A DNA stretch of 64,000 nucleotides from Dendrocalamus latiflorus (Eukaryota; Streptophyta; Magnoliopsida; Poales; Poaceae): positions 4,410,576 through 4,474,575 of the forward strand of contig CM029647.1 of NCBI GenBank assembly GCA_017311315.1, given 5' to 3'. Below the pieces are notes generated by a model that saw nothing but the letters and a program-made list of their open reading frames with translations, was not told the DNA's origin and searched no databases. The position numbers and the translations under genes are program-made. This document shows, in pieces, positions 1 through 10,404 of this stretch (the stretch's first letter is position 1; each line of letters begins with the position of its first letter).

Positions 1-580
1 GCCGCCGCTGCCGGATCCGGACTCCCCGCGCCAGATCTGGAGAGATGGGGGAGGCGGGCGGCGATCTGCGGGGAGAGATGGGGCGGCGGGATCTGCGGGG
101 GAGGCGGCGGCAATCTGCGGGGGAGAGTGGGGGAGGCAGGCGGTGGAATCTGCGGAGAGGCGGCGGTGATTTGCGGGAGAGAGTGGGGGAGGCGGGCAGT
201 GGAATCTGCGGAGAGGCGGCGGCGATTTGCGGGAGAGAGTGGGGGAGGCGGGCGTGACCGCGAATATGCGGGGAGGCGGCGGAGGATTTAGGGTTAGGTT
301 TATGCGGGGAGGCGCGGTCTGCGCGGAAGGATTTAGGGTTAGGCCGTTAGGGTTAGAAGATCTGGACCGTTGGATCTTTATCAGACGGTCTAAAATCTGA
401 CTAATTGTTTTAAACATTAGTTATAAGATTTGATGACTTGATCTGAGACGTTAGATCTCATATATATAGCAAATATGTACTTATCATCTGTCTGTTGTCC
501 TTATTTTTAATTTGGCCGCCTAGGCTCCCTAGGCGCTAGGCCCCACCTCGCTGCCCGCCTAGCGCCTACTTGAACATTGG
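1..580. mobile_element. Right part of a hAT-like element with GC-rich tandem repeats (left end outside window)
   Basis: Positions 1-260 are built from degenerate GC-rich direct repeats (units mixing GGAATCTGCGGAGAGGCGG and GATTTGCGGGAGAGAGTGGG). Two short stretches of TTTAGGGTTAGG follow at about 286-356. At 514-580 there is a run of GCCTAGGCGCTAGGC-type repeats ending in TACTTGAACATTGG. A terminal AATGTTCAA next to GCGCTAGGCG repeats is the pattern of some grass hAT-type non-autonomous elements. The left end and target duplication are not in the window, so the superfamily assignment is inference. Confidence 0.4.
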
Positions 581-1760
581 CATGGAGAAAGTTTCTTTGG
601 TCTTTGCATGTGTAGGTGAGTGTGGAGACGATCATGGTCGGTGACGGGAGGACCGGGATTAGGAGGGGTAATATGAGGCCTAAGCGGTCGAGATGTCACG
701 CGAGATGGTCGGAACCATGCTGGAGCATGTGGAGATCGAAGGTAGATGATGCGTGGAGGCGTGGGGACGGTTACGGTTAGTGACGAGGAGGATCGGGACT
801 AGGAGGGTACGGTTAGTGATGAGGACCGGGACTAGGAGGGGGTAATCTGAGGTCCAGGTGGTCGAGATGTAATACGAGGTGATCGGGCTTACGCTAGAGC
901 ATGTGATGATGCGCGAAGAAACTATAGGAGGTGCGGTCCTGGAGGCTTCGTCATGGGAGTTGGTGATGCGTGATGGAGATATACGAGGTGCATCCTGGAG
1001 ACTTTATCACGTGGTGAGATTGGAGACGTTATGGAAGGTTTAAAGATATGGTAAAACTCATGCTAGAAAGAGTTTCGGGTCTTTTGGTTTGAGGAAGAGA
1101 TAAAGTTGTGTGTTCGTGTTTAAGACGGACACGGTTTGGACATTAGCCTATAAAAGCATGGAAAGGCTAACGTGTGGGTTTTTAGTGGGCTTTTGTCGAG
1201 AGAGCTTTCAGGAGTACCGTGAGGGCACTTTATAACCATATCTATGATACAGAAATAATAGATCATATATATTTCAAGAAAAGTTTGCTGGCATTAGCTA
1301 CGCGTTTTTTGAGTATCGTTTTTCTTCTATCTTCGGCATGTACTCATTCGAGGTATCGAAGCGTTCAAGCGACTGAAATCTTCGTGCGGAGGGAGACAAC
1401 TACGTGCGTTGGCGGTCGTAGTGAGCAATTAAAGGAAGCGACCGAATGATCAAAGCATTCATTAAGCACGTGCGAGCAAACCAGCGTCTTATGTCGTAAT
1501 CTACATTTGATAATTTAGATTGCTTTTCTTCTGCTTTTAGTTTTGGTTTTAGGTTCTAAAAAGCAAAGACAATTATTCACCTCTCTGACTGTGTCATAGG
1601 ATCCTGCAATTGAACATGAGAGTTACCAGCGACACACATACAACTCAAGATTGCAGCACCAAGATACTGAAGGATGGAGCAAGCCACCTAACAAACGCCC
1701 TACTAGGGGGAGGAAGAAGTTGGCTTCATCTCTGCATGGAGTTCCATGAACATTACGCAT
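581..1760. other. Intergenic, no gene recognised
   Basis: Between about 600 and 900 there are degenerate direct repeats around GACCGGGACTAGGAGGGG and GGTCGAGATG. A TATA-like CCTATAAAAGCATGG at about 1150 is followed by a 5'UTR-like stretch, which could be part of an old LTR, but no matching partner or primer-binding site was found. The short plus-strand ORF at 1219-1449 has no recognisable domain. The last part (about 1450-1760) is presumably the 3' flank of the minus-strand IQD gene. Confidence 0.4.
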
Positions 1761-4086
1761 TTACGCTCGAGCAACCTTCAAATCGACACTTGAGGCCTTC
1801 CTATCCTCCAACTGTTTCAGTGCCGTCGTTCTCTCGGCACCGCACTCCTTTTGCTTCGCCTTGATGGACTCCGTCATGCTCATGTAGTTTGGCCTTGCCC
1901 TGATGTTGTTCTCGGTCTTCTCTGATGTGACGAAGGTGGAGAACGATATAGGAGTGGACGCAAAGCATGACGACGAGGATGCCGAGCTCTCGTCATTGTG
2001 CAATTCAGTGCTCAGGGACGAAATTGACTGAGCTTTGAAGCGCTGATGGTGCGTTAGTCCTGGCGGTTTCGCGCAGACCCTTTTGCTGACATTGTTCTTC
2101 CTCACTTTCACTGAATTTGGTTCAGAGAAGTTTCCAAGAACACAGAAAGAATCCTCGCAGTTCTTGGAGTACCGGAGGTCTGGCGAGCTGGAATTAGTCT
2201 GGTTGTGTTCCTCCATCAACCTATTCTCCCAAGGCCTCACCGCCATCCACCTCTCCAGCCAGCTCCAGTTACCATTGCTCTTGTCGAGATTCTGATGCTT
2301 CAGAAGGATCCCAGACTGGTTCAACCGGCCATTGGAACTAGGCTTCGGTTGCTGCACAAGACACAAGAAAGATTAGCACATTCAGATCATACGTACTAAC
2401 TACATTTGTGGAATTATACAAAGTGCAGATTCATACATTGCATTTAGTAACGCCTTCGATCTGTTGCGAATATGCGTAAGTAATAGCTCGCTCGCGCTTG
2501 ATTGCACCTTCCTGCCGCTTCTGCAGCTTCACCGTCACTTCCTCCAGTGTCCCCTGGCTGTCACACCATCCTTCCTGAAACGTTCAAATGGTGCCCAAAC
2601 AAAACAATCAGACACATGCTCGCAGCAAAGAGGAGGATGATTCATCATGAATTTGCACAATGCGAACTAATTGCTATCTGAAATTCTGAATCACATTGTT
2701 CATCGCTTCGCCCACCGATACGACAATGTAAATAGAGGACAGATAACCTCGGCTTCCCGGAGGATGTCGAGCTTGGTGCGGCGTGCCTCGAGCAGCTTCT
2801 GCACGGCCTGGCCCTCGGTGGACATGCGCACGCGGCGCGCCCGGATGCGGGCCTGCACCCGGACTAGCGCCTGCATACACCGGAGCGTCACCGCCGCCTG
2901 CTTCCGCACCTGCCGGCCGCGCACGATCGCCTGCAGCCTCACCAGCCCCTTAAGCGCCCGCAGCGCCCTCCGCGCCTGCACAAACACAAGCATTGATTCC
3001 ACCGCACGGTCGCGCGCAATCCAAGAAGAGATGTTGCGATGTGAGGAGTACCAAGAATCCGCGGAATGCGGTCTGGATGCGTATGGCGGCCCACTCTTGC
3101 CGGACGGCCATGAAGTCCTTTGCCGGCGCGCGAGCAACGGTGGCGACGGCGGCGGTGAACGGGTCGGCGACAGAGGCCACCGAGGAGGCGTCGTCGGAGG
3201 CCTCCGACGCCGCAGAACGGTGGTTGCTGCCTCTCGACCCGCGCCACAGGGAGCCGTGGTCGCCGGAGGAGCTCCTCCACAGCTTCCACTTCCGGCCCTT
3301 GCCTCCTCCATGGACAGATGGAACTTGCAACTTATCCTGTAGAAAAGTGAATACAATTTGCAGTTTTATCGAACTTCTGGTGATATTGAGGATAATTTTA
3401 TTTCAGTAGAAATCTCTCTTGTGGGGAAAAAAACTTGCCATTGAGGCAAAAGGTCAGCTCTGAGTTATGATTATTGGAAAAGATTGGAAAATTGGTATGA
3501 ACACTTTTGGTGGTGGTGGTTTGAGGGTAAATACAATACTAACAAGGATATAAACTTTGGGATGAATACCTTCATGGGAACAGAAAACAGATTTTGAGCT
3601 AAGCATAATACTACATAACCTTACTTCTGAAGCAGGAAAGTACACTTGAGGAAAGAAATCAATGGTGTTGCATCTTCAGACAAGTACACAACAATGAAAG
3701 AGACATTTGAGGAAAATTTCAGATATAGATATGTCCAATCTGGGAGTAGGGAAAATAACATAACTCCAAAAAAAAATTGTGAAAACATGGTACCACATAT
3801 GTTAGATGCTAACCATGGGTGAGAAATCATAATCTCTGCAATCTGCAAAGACGAAAAGGAATGGATAGATCTCAAGATATCCACTCGAGCTAACATAAAA
3901 ACCGATTCTTTCCGCAGAAACAAGATAAGCGAGACAAGGAAAAAGAGCTCATAAATAAAGTGATCAGTTTTTTTCTCTGTCAAGAAACCAACAACACCCA
4001 TTTATAACTTGCCTCACCTTGCAATCCTCCTTGTCCGGCTTCTTGAGCCCTATCAGAGACTTGACCCACTTCCCGGACCCTCCCAT
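1761..4086 (-). CDS. IQ67-domain (IQD) calmodulin-binding protein, five exons
   Basis: The product is a plant IQD scaffold protein that binds calmodulin or calmodulin-like Ca2+ sensors and usually associates with microtubules, membrane or nucleus. Exons on the minus strand: 4086-4018, 3336-3052, 2975-2748, 2574-2452 (or to 2437) and 2351-1761. All junctions are phase 0 with GT-AG borders, giving about 431 residues. Exon 1 encodes the typical start MGGSGKWVKSLIGLKK. The IQ67 domain runs from about residue 104 (EWAAIRIQTAFRGFL) across the hallmark phase-0 intron into ARRALRALKGLVRLQ and the repeated IQ-like segments to about residue 170. Exon 4 begins EGWCDSQGTLEEV, also typical. The tail holds the DUF4005 motif RPNYMSMTESIKAK. 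The exon 4 donor is ambiguous: GTTACT or GTATGA, five codons apart, both in frame. Family assignment is certain; the exact subfamily member is not. Confidence 0.93.
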
Positions 4087-4440
4087 CTGTCCCTGTTCTT
4101 GCCAAGAACAGCAGCAACCGGAGAAACCAAGAACACAGAGGAGATGCCAAGAACAAGAGCAAGAGCACCAGGTAGTGGTAGCAGAGAGGGGAGAGAAGTG
4201 TGTGCTCGGGCGCGTGCGAGTGCGAGAGCGAGAGCGCGGGTGCTTTGCTGCCTGTGGGCTGTGGGAGTGGGAGAGCGTTGGGCAGTCGAAGATGCAGGCG
4301 TTTGGAATTTGAAATTCGAAATGGAGGGAAGCACAGAGAGGCAGCCAAGCACGCATGCATGCAAAAGCCAGAGCTCAGCAGATCGGGGGTATGCAAAAGC
4401 CAATGGGCTTCGACTTTTGACTTTTATTTGGAGAAACTGC
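4087..4440 (-). promoter_or_regulatory. Upstream region and leader of the IQD gene
   Basis: The sequence just upstream of the IQD start codon is CT-rich on the coding strand: dense CGAGAGCGAG-type repeats at 4200-4250 on the plus strand read as pyrimidine-rich on the minus strand. This is typical of grass 5' leaders. No unambiguous TATA box was found within 350 bases, so the transcription start is not placed. Confidence 0.4.
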
Positions 4441-5384
4441 AAGCTGATTTACAATTCAGGCCTTTTTTGGCTTCTAACTTATGTCATATACTACAATAAC
4501 TAGCTTTCAAATAAAGTACTTTTTAAAAATAGAGTTTATAAGTTAATTGTAATAGATATTGTACCGACTTTAGCTATATTGGCTAAAATCACACGCAAAT
4601 CTCTCCCCATACTCTCTTTTACGAACATATAGAATTCAGAAATTTCAGCTATAAGTCATAAGCTACAGCTCAAAAGACTCAAACTTTTCAAAGCGTTTTC
4701 TCTAAGCTGCTTCCAAAAGTGGTTTCTCTAAGTCGCTTCTAAAGTCATTGGTCGGTCTCTGTCGCCTCCTGTACATCCATTTTTTCCAAAAGCCAATTTT
4801 CAAATTTTATTCGAAAAGCTATTTTATTATTCCATTTCAGTCAAAAGTTAAAAGTTCTAATAAAAGACCATCGGCTTTAGCCGATTAAAACACCTAAGCA
4901 CATCTAACCGCTATTAATCACTGTAACCACACAATGACACAAATAAATACTGATACTAGTCGACAAAAGCTAATTACAATTATTTATTCGTGATAAAAAT
5001 ACAAATAAATGTGTGCCTTCAAGAAGCAATGGAGTATATGGTTGGGGCTTGGAAGCCCAAGAAGGACCCCATGTAAATTTCCATGGTAGCAGTAACTTTT
5101 TTCTGTCTCACTGGAGTGCAGTAGTATTTCACATCGCATTGGATTCTCTTTTACTGCGACCTTTTTTTATCCTTTGTTGGTGTTGGGTCTGATGGACATC
5201 TGTGACACACTCATAGGAGTTCACTCTCTGCTTCTTTTTTGTCCTAAAATTTTCTCAAATTTCGTTGCATCGGAAACAGCGTGACAGCAGCGAGAAGAAC
5301 AGGTACTCGCAACTTACGTGCCTATACTCGCCTTCTTTTTTGGGTTCTTGCGAAACTCGACGCGGGGGCCTTCGCTGGGTGTGT
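4441..5384. other. Intergenic with MITE-derived fragments
   Basis: From about 4440 to 4730 the sequence resembles the family at 58872-59111. It has an AAGTACTTTTTAAAAATAGAG-like block, TTTCAGCTATAAGTCATAAG and a terminal GGCTTCTAACTTATG, but no clean termini or target duplication are left. From 4900 to 5384 I see nothing recognisable. Confidence 0.4.
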
Positions 5385-5625
5385 TAGCTTCTGGATCTAG
5401 CTTTTAATTTATAATTAAAATTATATTATAACATCTATTAATTTTATCAAAGAAAAAAGAACATTACATCGTTACAGATAATGCAAATGAATAAAGGAAA
5501 AAACCAATAAAACCAAAAAAGATCTAAAAAAACCAAAATAAGCTGAAATTATAAACTGATGTGTTCCAAATGGTTTCTAACTTAATAAGCTAAAATAAAC
5601 TAGAAGCTGAAACCGTTTGAACGGG
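5385..5625. repeat. Degenerate MITE-like element
   Basis: An AT-rich block begins near GTTAGCTTCTGGATCTAGC and ends near AACTAGAAGCTGAAACCGTTTG. Its ends are roughly complementary (AGCTTCT/AGAAGCT), and it has the internal landmarks of the MITE family common here (AATTAAA, a run of AAAAAAGAAC, ACAGATAATGCAAA, AAAAACC). No intact target duplication was identified. Confidence 0.4.
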
Positions 5626-6720
5626 ACTGCCATGTGATGGCATTCTTCTTCTACCTAGCCTCTTTCCTATCTCCCATTCTCCCTACACCACGCATCACCA
5701 ACCACCTCCCACCTCGACACACTCTACCGGATCTCGCTGGTGACCACATTGCCAAGGTGAAGCGTCGTCGTCTCCTGCCCATCCTCCTCATCCTATTGCT
5801 GCTCTTCCTCCTCCCTCTTTCCTTTCGCCGTCACCGTCAACCCCAACAACGACTACGACACCAACAGTGGGTTGTGCGGCTCACTGTTGACGAGGCCAGG
5901 TTGGTCATCGGTGGTGAGGTGGCGCTGTGGATGGAGCTGGTCGAGGCATCGGTTCTGGACAGCAGGGTCTGGGCACGGGCGTTGGACATGGCGGTGGTGT
6001 TATGGTCCAGTAATCGCGACGAGGCCGACAGGAGTCTTTAGAGGGGAGCGTCTCAACGGGAGGTAGGATGAGCTGGGGGTTGGAGGAGAAGGAGGCGATG
6101 GTGGAAGGAGAAGAAAGGAGGGAGAGCACGAATAGGAGGAGTATGGGCGGGAGGTAGCAGCGCTTCATCTCGACGGTGTGGTCACCCGCGAGATCCGACG
6201 AAGTGCATCGAGGTGAGAGGTGGTCGTCGGAGTGGATCTTGGCACGAGGGCGGCGATCATAGGCCTTGCCTTACGGCTGCCCACACAGTAACCTCGGTCT
6301 CGGCCATGAAGGGCAGGGAGGTACCCGCGGTAGATCTGGGTTGGCATGGTGACGGTGTCGTGGTCGCGAGGTTCCACAGGGCTTGGCGGGGCCAATGGGC
6401 GTGAGCACAGGCCCTGCCCTGCGGCCACCTACCCGGCAACCTCAGCCTCGACCATAGCTGGCACGGAGGCGGTCGCGCTAGATTTGGATCGCGCGTGGTG
6501 GCAATATCATGGCCACAGGGTGCCATAGGGACGTGGCGGGGCCGATGGCTGTGTGCATAGGCCTTGTCCTATGGCTGCTTGCCCGGCAACCTCGGTCTCA
6601 CCGCCGGCTCGACAACAGGAGAGGAAGGAAAGTAAATAGAAGGGAGTGGGATAAGATATGGGGAAAAGGAAAATTTGAGATCGGTGACAGACATGTGACA
6701 CAAATCTAGAATAATGCCTT
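5626..6720. other. GC-rich block without a supported gene
   Basis: This is an isolated GC-rich region flanked by AT-rich sequence. On the minus strand a short ORF (6168-5905) begins with a hydrophobic signal-peptide-like segment followed by a proline/cysteine-rich stretch. On the plus strand an ORF at 5634-6041 is leucine-rich. Neither matches a family I recognise, and the downstream part is a tandem repeat. It may be a gene fragment carried by an unrecognised transposon or a decayed gene. Confidence 0.3.
6230..6605. repeat. Tandem repeat, period about 149 bp, about 2.3 copies
   Basis: The segment starting ATAGGCCTTGCC near 6259 recurs as ACAGGCCCTGCC near 6407 and ATAGGCCTTGTC near 6557. 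Each is followed by a GGCTGC or GGCCAC stretch, then CAACCTCGGTCTCGGCC-like sequence, a TGGCA block, a GATCTGGGTTGG/GATTTGGATCG block, and a GGCGGGGCC(A/G)ATGG block. Copies are clearly diverged. Confidence 0.7.
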
Positions 6721-9226
6721 GATAGGTGGGGTTTATGGCCCTTCCGTAGTTTTTTTTTCCCGTGAGGGAGTGAGTGCAAGAAAAAGAGGACAGCTGAACT
6801 AGCGGTTTTTGGTCAGTATACCGTGCAGTAGCCTGAACAGATGACTCCAGAAACTTTTCTGGGGTTACAGGTTGTGTACAATGGTTTTGGGCAGAGCCAT
6901 GTTTCGGCCTTTGCATGTGGGGCTGCAGGGGAGAGGTTTGGATTGGACCAATGGGTCAAATGGTTTCTTTCTCCTCCTTTCCAGTTTGTTCTTACATGAC
7001 TTGTGACCGTGTCCTGCGTGGTTTGTTACTCGTGTGTGCATCAAAGCATGGCTGTGATTTGGCCATCTGGGGTTGTTGGGTTTTGATTGATGGATAAACC
7101 ACAAAGTGTGGATTGATGTAACATTGTTATGGTACTGTTTTCCTCAGGTACAAAAAAAAGTACTAATAAAGTGATCTCTAAAGAACTAATAAAGTGGGCA
7201 CAGTCTATACACAGGGAGGCTCCCAAACTGAATTGTTTGGCGTAAAATCTCTAAGCGGGAAATGAATTTGTTCCAAAACTCAAAAATAATGCGATGGTTA
7301 TGAGATGGGAGCCAAGCTAACCCAAGGTTGACGCTTATGGTTTGGCATGTCTCAACAAGATTTATATCCTTTTCAAGTTAAGCGAGTGATAAAGGAAGTG
7401 CATTTGGGCTTATACGCTCAACCTTTTGGCTTTTTTTTACTGTAACAACTGAAAGTGTATTAAAAATGCTATTAACTTTTCAGCGTAATTAAATTTTAAA
7501 AAATAAAAAGTTATATCATCACAGACAATACAAAAAAAGATAAAAAAAAGCCATAAAAATCCAAAAGGCAAAAAAAAAAACTAAAAAGAGCTAGAAGCCA
7601 TAAGTAGAAGCTCATTGGAATATGACCAAAATTTGAAGATCCCCCATCCTCCAAATAGGACCAGTCCACTTGACGATGTTAGGACCAAGGATTAATTCCT
7701 TATATTTTACATGTCACTGAATATTTGAAAACTCTCTCGTCTTACTGATAACCTAGGCCCACCCTATCAGTGAGAAAACAAGTAGCATGTAAAGAATGAT
7801 GAAAACTTTCGATGGCATATAAAAATTCCCCTTAGGATCGATGTTGGATGGTGCAGCTATCTTGATACATCAGGTCTACAGGGATGCTACAGAACTACAC
7901 ATGGCTGTAGTCTACCATACCATGATTTTCACACATGAAAGCTACCATAATCTAACCCAGTAGAAAGTAGAAACCCTTATCTTTCTTCTGTTACTCTCTT
8001 ACTAGAGGTAGAGTGGTATATTCCAAAAAAAAGAGACACAAATCAGACTTTGCGGTCCTACTCTATCCATCCTTCACGAAAACCTGGCTTGTGCAGGGCT
8101 AAAAGCATGTACTTCCAACCAAATGCGCAAACAAGTCTTCATTACATAGCCTTTATATCCTCCCATCTGTTACACTTTCTTGGCATCATTTGGGCATGAT
8201 AGATCCATTATGTTCAAGCATGTGCTCCCATTTGAACTAAGCCAAAGATCTACTGCTAGTGCTAGCTCTTGCAAGACTGGCAGTACTGCCCAGATGCCGA
8301 TGGCATGTTTGCTCCCTACTTGCATGTGCATATCATCAGTTCAGTTCAAACTTGTTTAAAATGGTCATACTAGTTTGAAAGAGAGAGAGAGAGAGAGACC
8401 AACAAATAGAGGCAGACGTGAGAAAGAGAGAGAGACCAACAAATAGAGGCAGACGTGAGTGACAGAGTTTGGTGGTGCCTTAAAAAGAGTAAAGGGATTT
8501 GTTTCATTCAAAAGAGAGGGCATCATGCAAGAAAAGGTTAAAAGAGAGGAATATGTTCTTGCTATTTTCATGCACAAAGGAGAATCTTAAGATTTGAACA
8601 TGGGATCAGCTTTATCCCAATTGGTGCTCCCTGCCAGACAACACTGGAAAGATGCATGGTTACGAGGATAAACAAGGGCAGGTAATTTGAAGAAATCTGA
8701 CACTTACGGAGGAGCACTTGTTAGACTCAAGAGCAAGTTGCTGAATTTATGAACAGCGATGGTTTTTCAGGGAAGATGCTCATTAAGATACTCGAGAGCA
8801 AGGATGGTGAGGCAGGTGAGCTCCAGTAGTTGGGCCGGGTCTAATCCCCTGGTTTACAAGACATACTGGACAGGCCTGGGCCAGGTGGCCCATGGGCCTA
8901 ATTTATTGCAAACGAGATGAACAAAAAAGAAGAAGCTTGCCAATTCCAGAGCTAGTACTTGTAACGCTTGCATGTCAAATAATTAAGGATTTTGCTAAGT
9001 AGCACTCAGGTATTTTTTTTATGTCTAGAGCCTAGACATCTCCAATAATTAAACAGGGTCGCTCAATTGCACAGAGTATCATCTCCAATAAACAACAGAG
9101 GCATAGGGATCTTTTATCTCCAATAAACAACAGATGCATAGGGATCTCTCTCTTCTTTTTTCTTCTAGTAATCAAGGCAGAGGGAAAATGTTATTTATCT
9201 AGACAAACTATCTCAAGTTCTGAACT
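6721..9226. other. Intergenic, no gene; contains MITE and short repeats
   Basis: No ORF in this stretch carries a recognisable domain. It includes an old MITE at about 7405-7625 (poly-A-rich body, AAAAAGCCATAAAAATCC, ending near AGAAGCTCATTGG). A short GA tract and a roughly 33-bp duplication lie at 8377-8460, and a duplicated TCTCCAATAAACAACAGA block at about 9085-9145. The rest shows nothing I can name. Confidence 0.5.
8377..8460. repeat. GA tract plus 33-bp direct duplication
   Basis: A run of GA dinucleotides at about 8380-8398 is followed by GACCAACAAATAGAGGCAGA. After a second GA tract the same segment occurs again, each copy ending CGTGAG. Confidence 0.75.
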
Positions 9227-9340
9227 CAGGGGCGGAGCTGGGTCTCGGACCATCGGTGGCCCGAGGCCTAGAGCAAAATATCCCATTATATAATACTATA
9301 GCAATAATAGGATGGACCGCAAAATCTTATTTCTAATGGG
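9227..9340 (+). mobile_element. Terminal fragment of a GGGGCGGA-type hAT element
   Basis: The sequence CAGGGGCGGAGCTGGG at 9227 resembles the termini of the hAT-like elements at 27057 (CAGGGGCGGATCTAC) and 44546 (CAGGGGCGAAGCTACG). I found no matching right terminus or target duplication downstream, so this is probably a truncated copy. Confidence 0.4.
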
Positions 9341-9399
9341 CTGGGCCCTCGCTATACTGATCTGGTACGAGTCAAACGCAGTTACACAGCCTGTGTGTT

Positions 9400-9605
9400 G
9401 GCTTATGCCGTTTCTTTGTTATACTAGTACTGTTTACAGTAATTAAACGGTATGTTTTTTCATGACAAAATTAATAGAAAGGTTATAGTAAAAAATATAT
9501 TGAGTTCAGCTGTATCGGCTAAATTCGTATATGATTATTTTCTTATGCGTATTACCTCTCACGAACAGTCAGAATTCAAATATTTAAGTTATAAGTCATC
9601 AGACC
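9400..9605. repeat. Degenerate MITE fragment
   Basis: This AT-rich block includes TTTACAGTAATTAAACGGTATG, TATCGGCTAAATTCGTA, a CTCACGAACAGTCAGAATTC segment and AAGTTATAAGTCATCAGACC. It resembles the MITEs at 58872-59111 and 61302-61548 but lacks clean termini. Confidence 0.4.
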
Positions 9606-9701
9606 AATCCACGTTCTACTTACATCGCAATGGCATCACCAGTTCACCTTTCCTACGTGCAAATGAGGATTCTCCAGGAGTTGTTTGCGTCCATGCATCG
9701 A

Positions 9702-10227
9702 TCATGGATCGAAGACGGCGGCGCCGCACTTGCACTTCCAGCCGACGGGCTGGTAGTTGGAGCACTGCGGGCCGAGCCGCCCCGCCGCCGCGCGCACCCG
9801 CAGGACGGCCGTGCACGGCGGGTTCGACCCCAGCCTGCTCAGCTGCTCCTCTCCTCCTCCACTCATCTGAACACACGTACACTAACATCAGCATATGTGT
9901 GCTGCATGCAGCAAGCAACAGAGAACGGAAGTGCAGCAATGGCCTCGCATGCAGTGTTACCAGTGTAGCATATCACAAGTAGAGATGATGAGACAGAGCT
10001 GTACCGGTGATGAGTATGACTGTATGAGTCCTCTTTGACATGCACCAGCTCCTGGTCGCCTGCAGAGAAGCTTGACAAGGCTTTAGGAGGGAAAGAAAAA
10101 GGAAGGACCTTTGATTTTTGTAGCTGGATTGCAGCACTTCACCTTGGGACATGGTAAGCAGAAGCAGGAAGAAGATGAAGAACCAAACCGCCCTGCTCTG
10201 CTTGTGCAGACGCCGAGCTCCACACAT
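9702..10227 (-). CDS. EPF-LIKE (EPFL) secreted cysteine-rich peptide, three exons, with altered cysteine core
   Basis: EPF/EPFL peptides are secreted ligands of ERECTA-family receptor kinases that control stomatal patterning and organ growth. Exons on the minus strand: 10227-10143, 10059-10005 and 9861-9702, with phases 1 and 2 and GT-AG borders. Together they give 99 residues. Exon 1 encodes a clear signal peptide (MCGARRLHKQSRAVWFFIFF followed by LLLLTMSQG). Exon 3 encodes the signature region LSRLGSNPP and the C-terminal hallmark SNYQPVGWKCKCGAAVFDP, followed by TGA. The exon 3 acceptor must be the AG five bases downstream of the first one, because the first would create an immediate stop. 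The oddity is that GSNPP runs directly into CTAVLRV. In the family, a block with three cysteines (pattern PPxCxxKCxxC) lies between these two segments. Family membership rests on the C-terminal motif, GSxPP and the signal peptide. Whether the peptide is functional is uncertain. Confidence 0.8.
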
Positions 10228-10303
10228 GTCACATCACGCAACGAAATGCTGCAAGAGAAGGATGCAGCACTTGCTAGGAGATGCTACCCTGCTTGATGCT
10301 AGT

Positions 10304-10404
10304 AGATAGATGCCTTCCACTTCTGCTCTGCACTCTTCAGAGATCAGATAGATGCCTTCCACTTCTGCTCTGCACTCTTCAGAGATCAGAACTCTTCAGA
10401 GATC
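10304..10404. repeat. Tandem duplication, period 42 bp
   Basis: The unit beginning AGATAGATGCCTTCCACTTC and ending CTCTTCAGAGATC is repeated essentially perfectly at 10304 and 10346, followed by a further partial CTCTTCAGAGATC. It lies just upstream of the EPFL start codon. Confidence 0.9.

Noticed and set aside
286..356. Possible interstitial telomere
   Set aside because: Only a few partial TTTAGGG units; a telomeric tract would have many perfect tandem copies.
5905..6168. Minus-strand ORF with signal-peptide-like start and proline/cysteine-rich body
   Set aside because: No family match recognised, it runs into a tandem-repeat region and has no conserved downstream exon. The hydrophobic start could be chance in CT-rich DNA.
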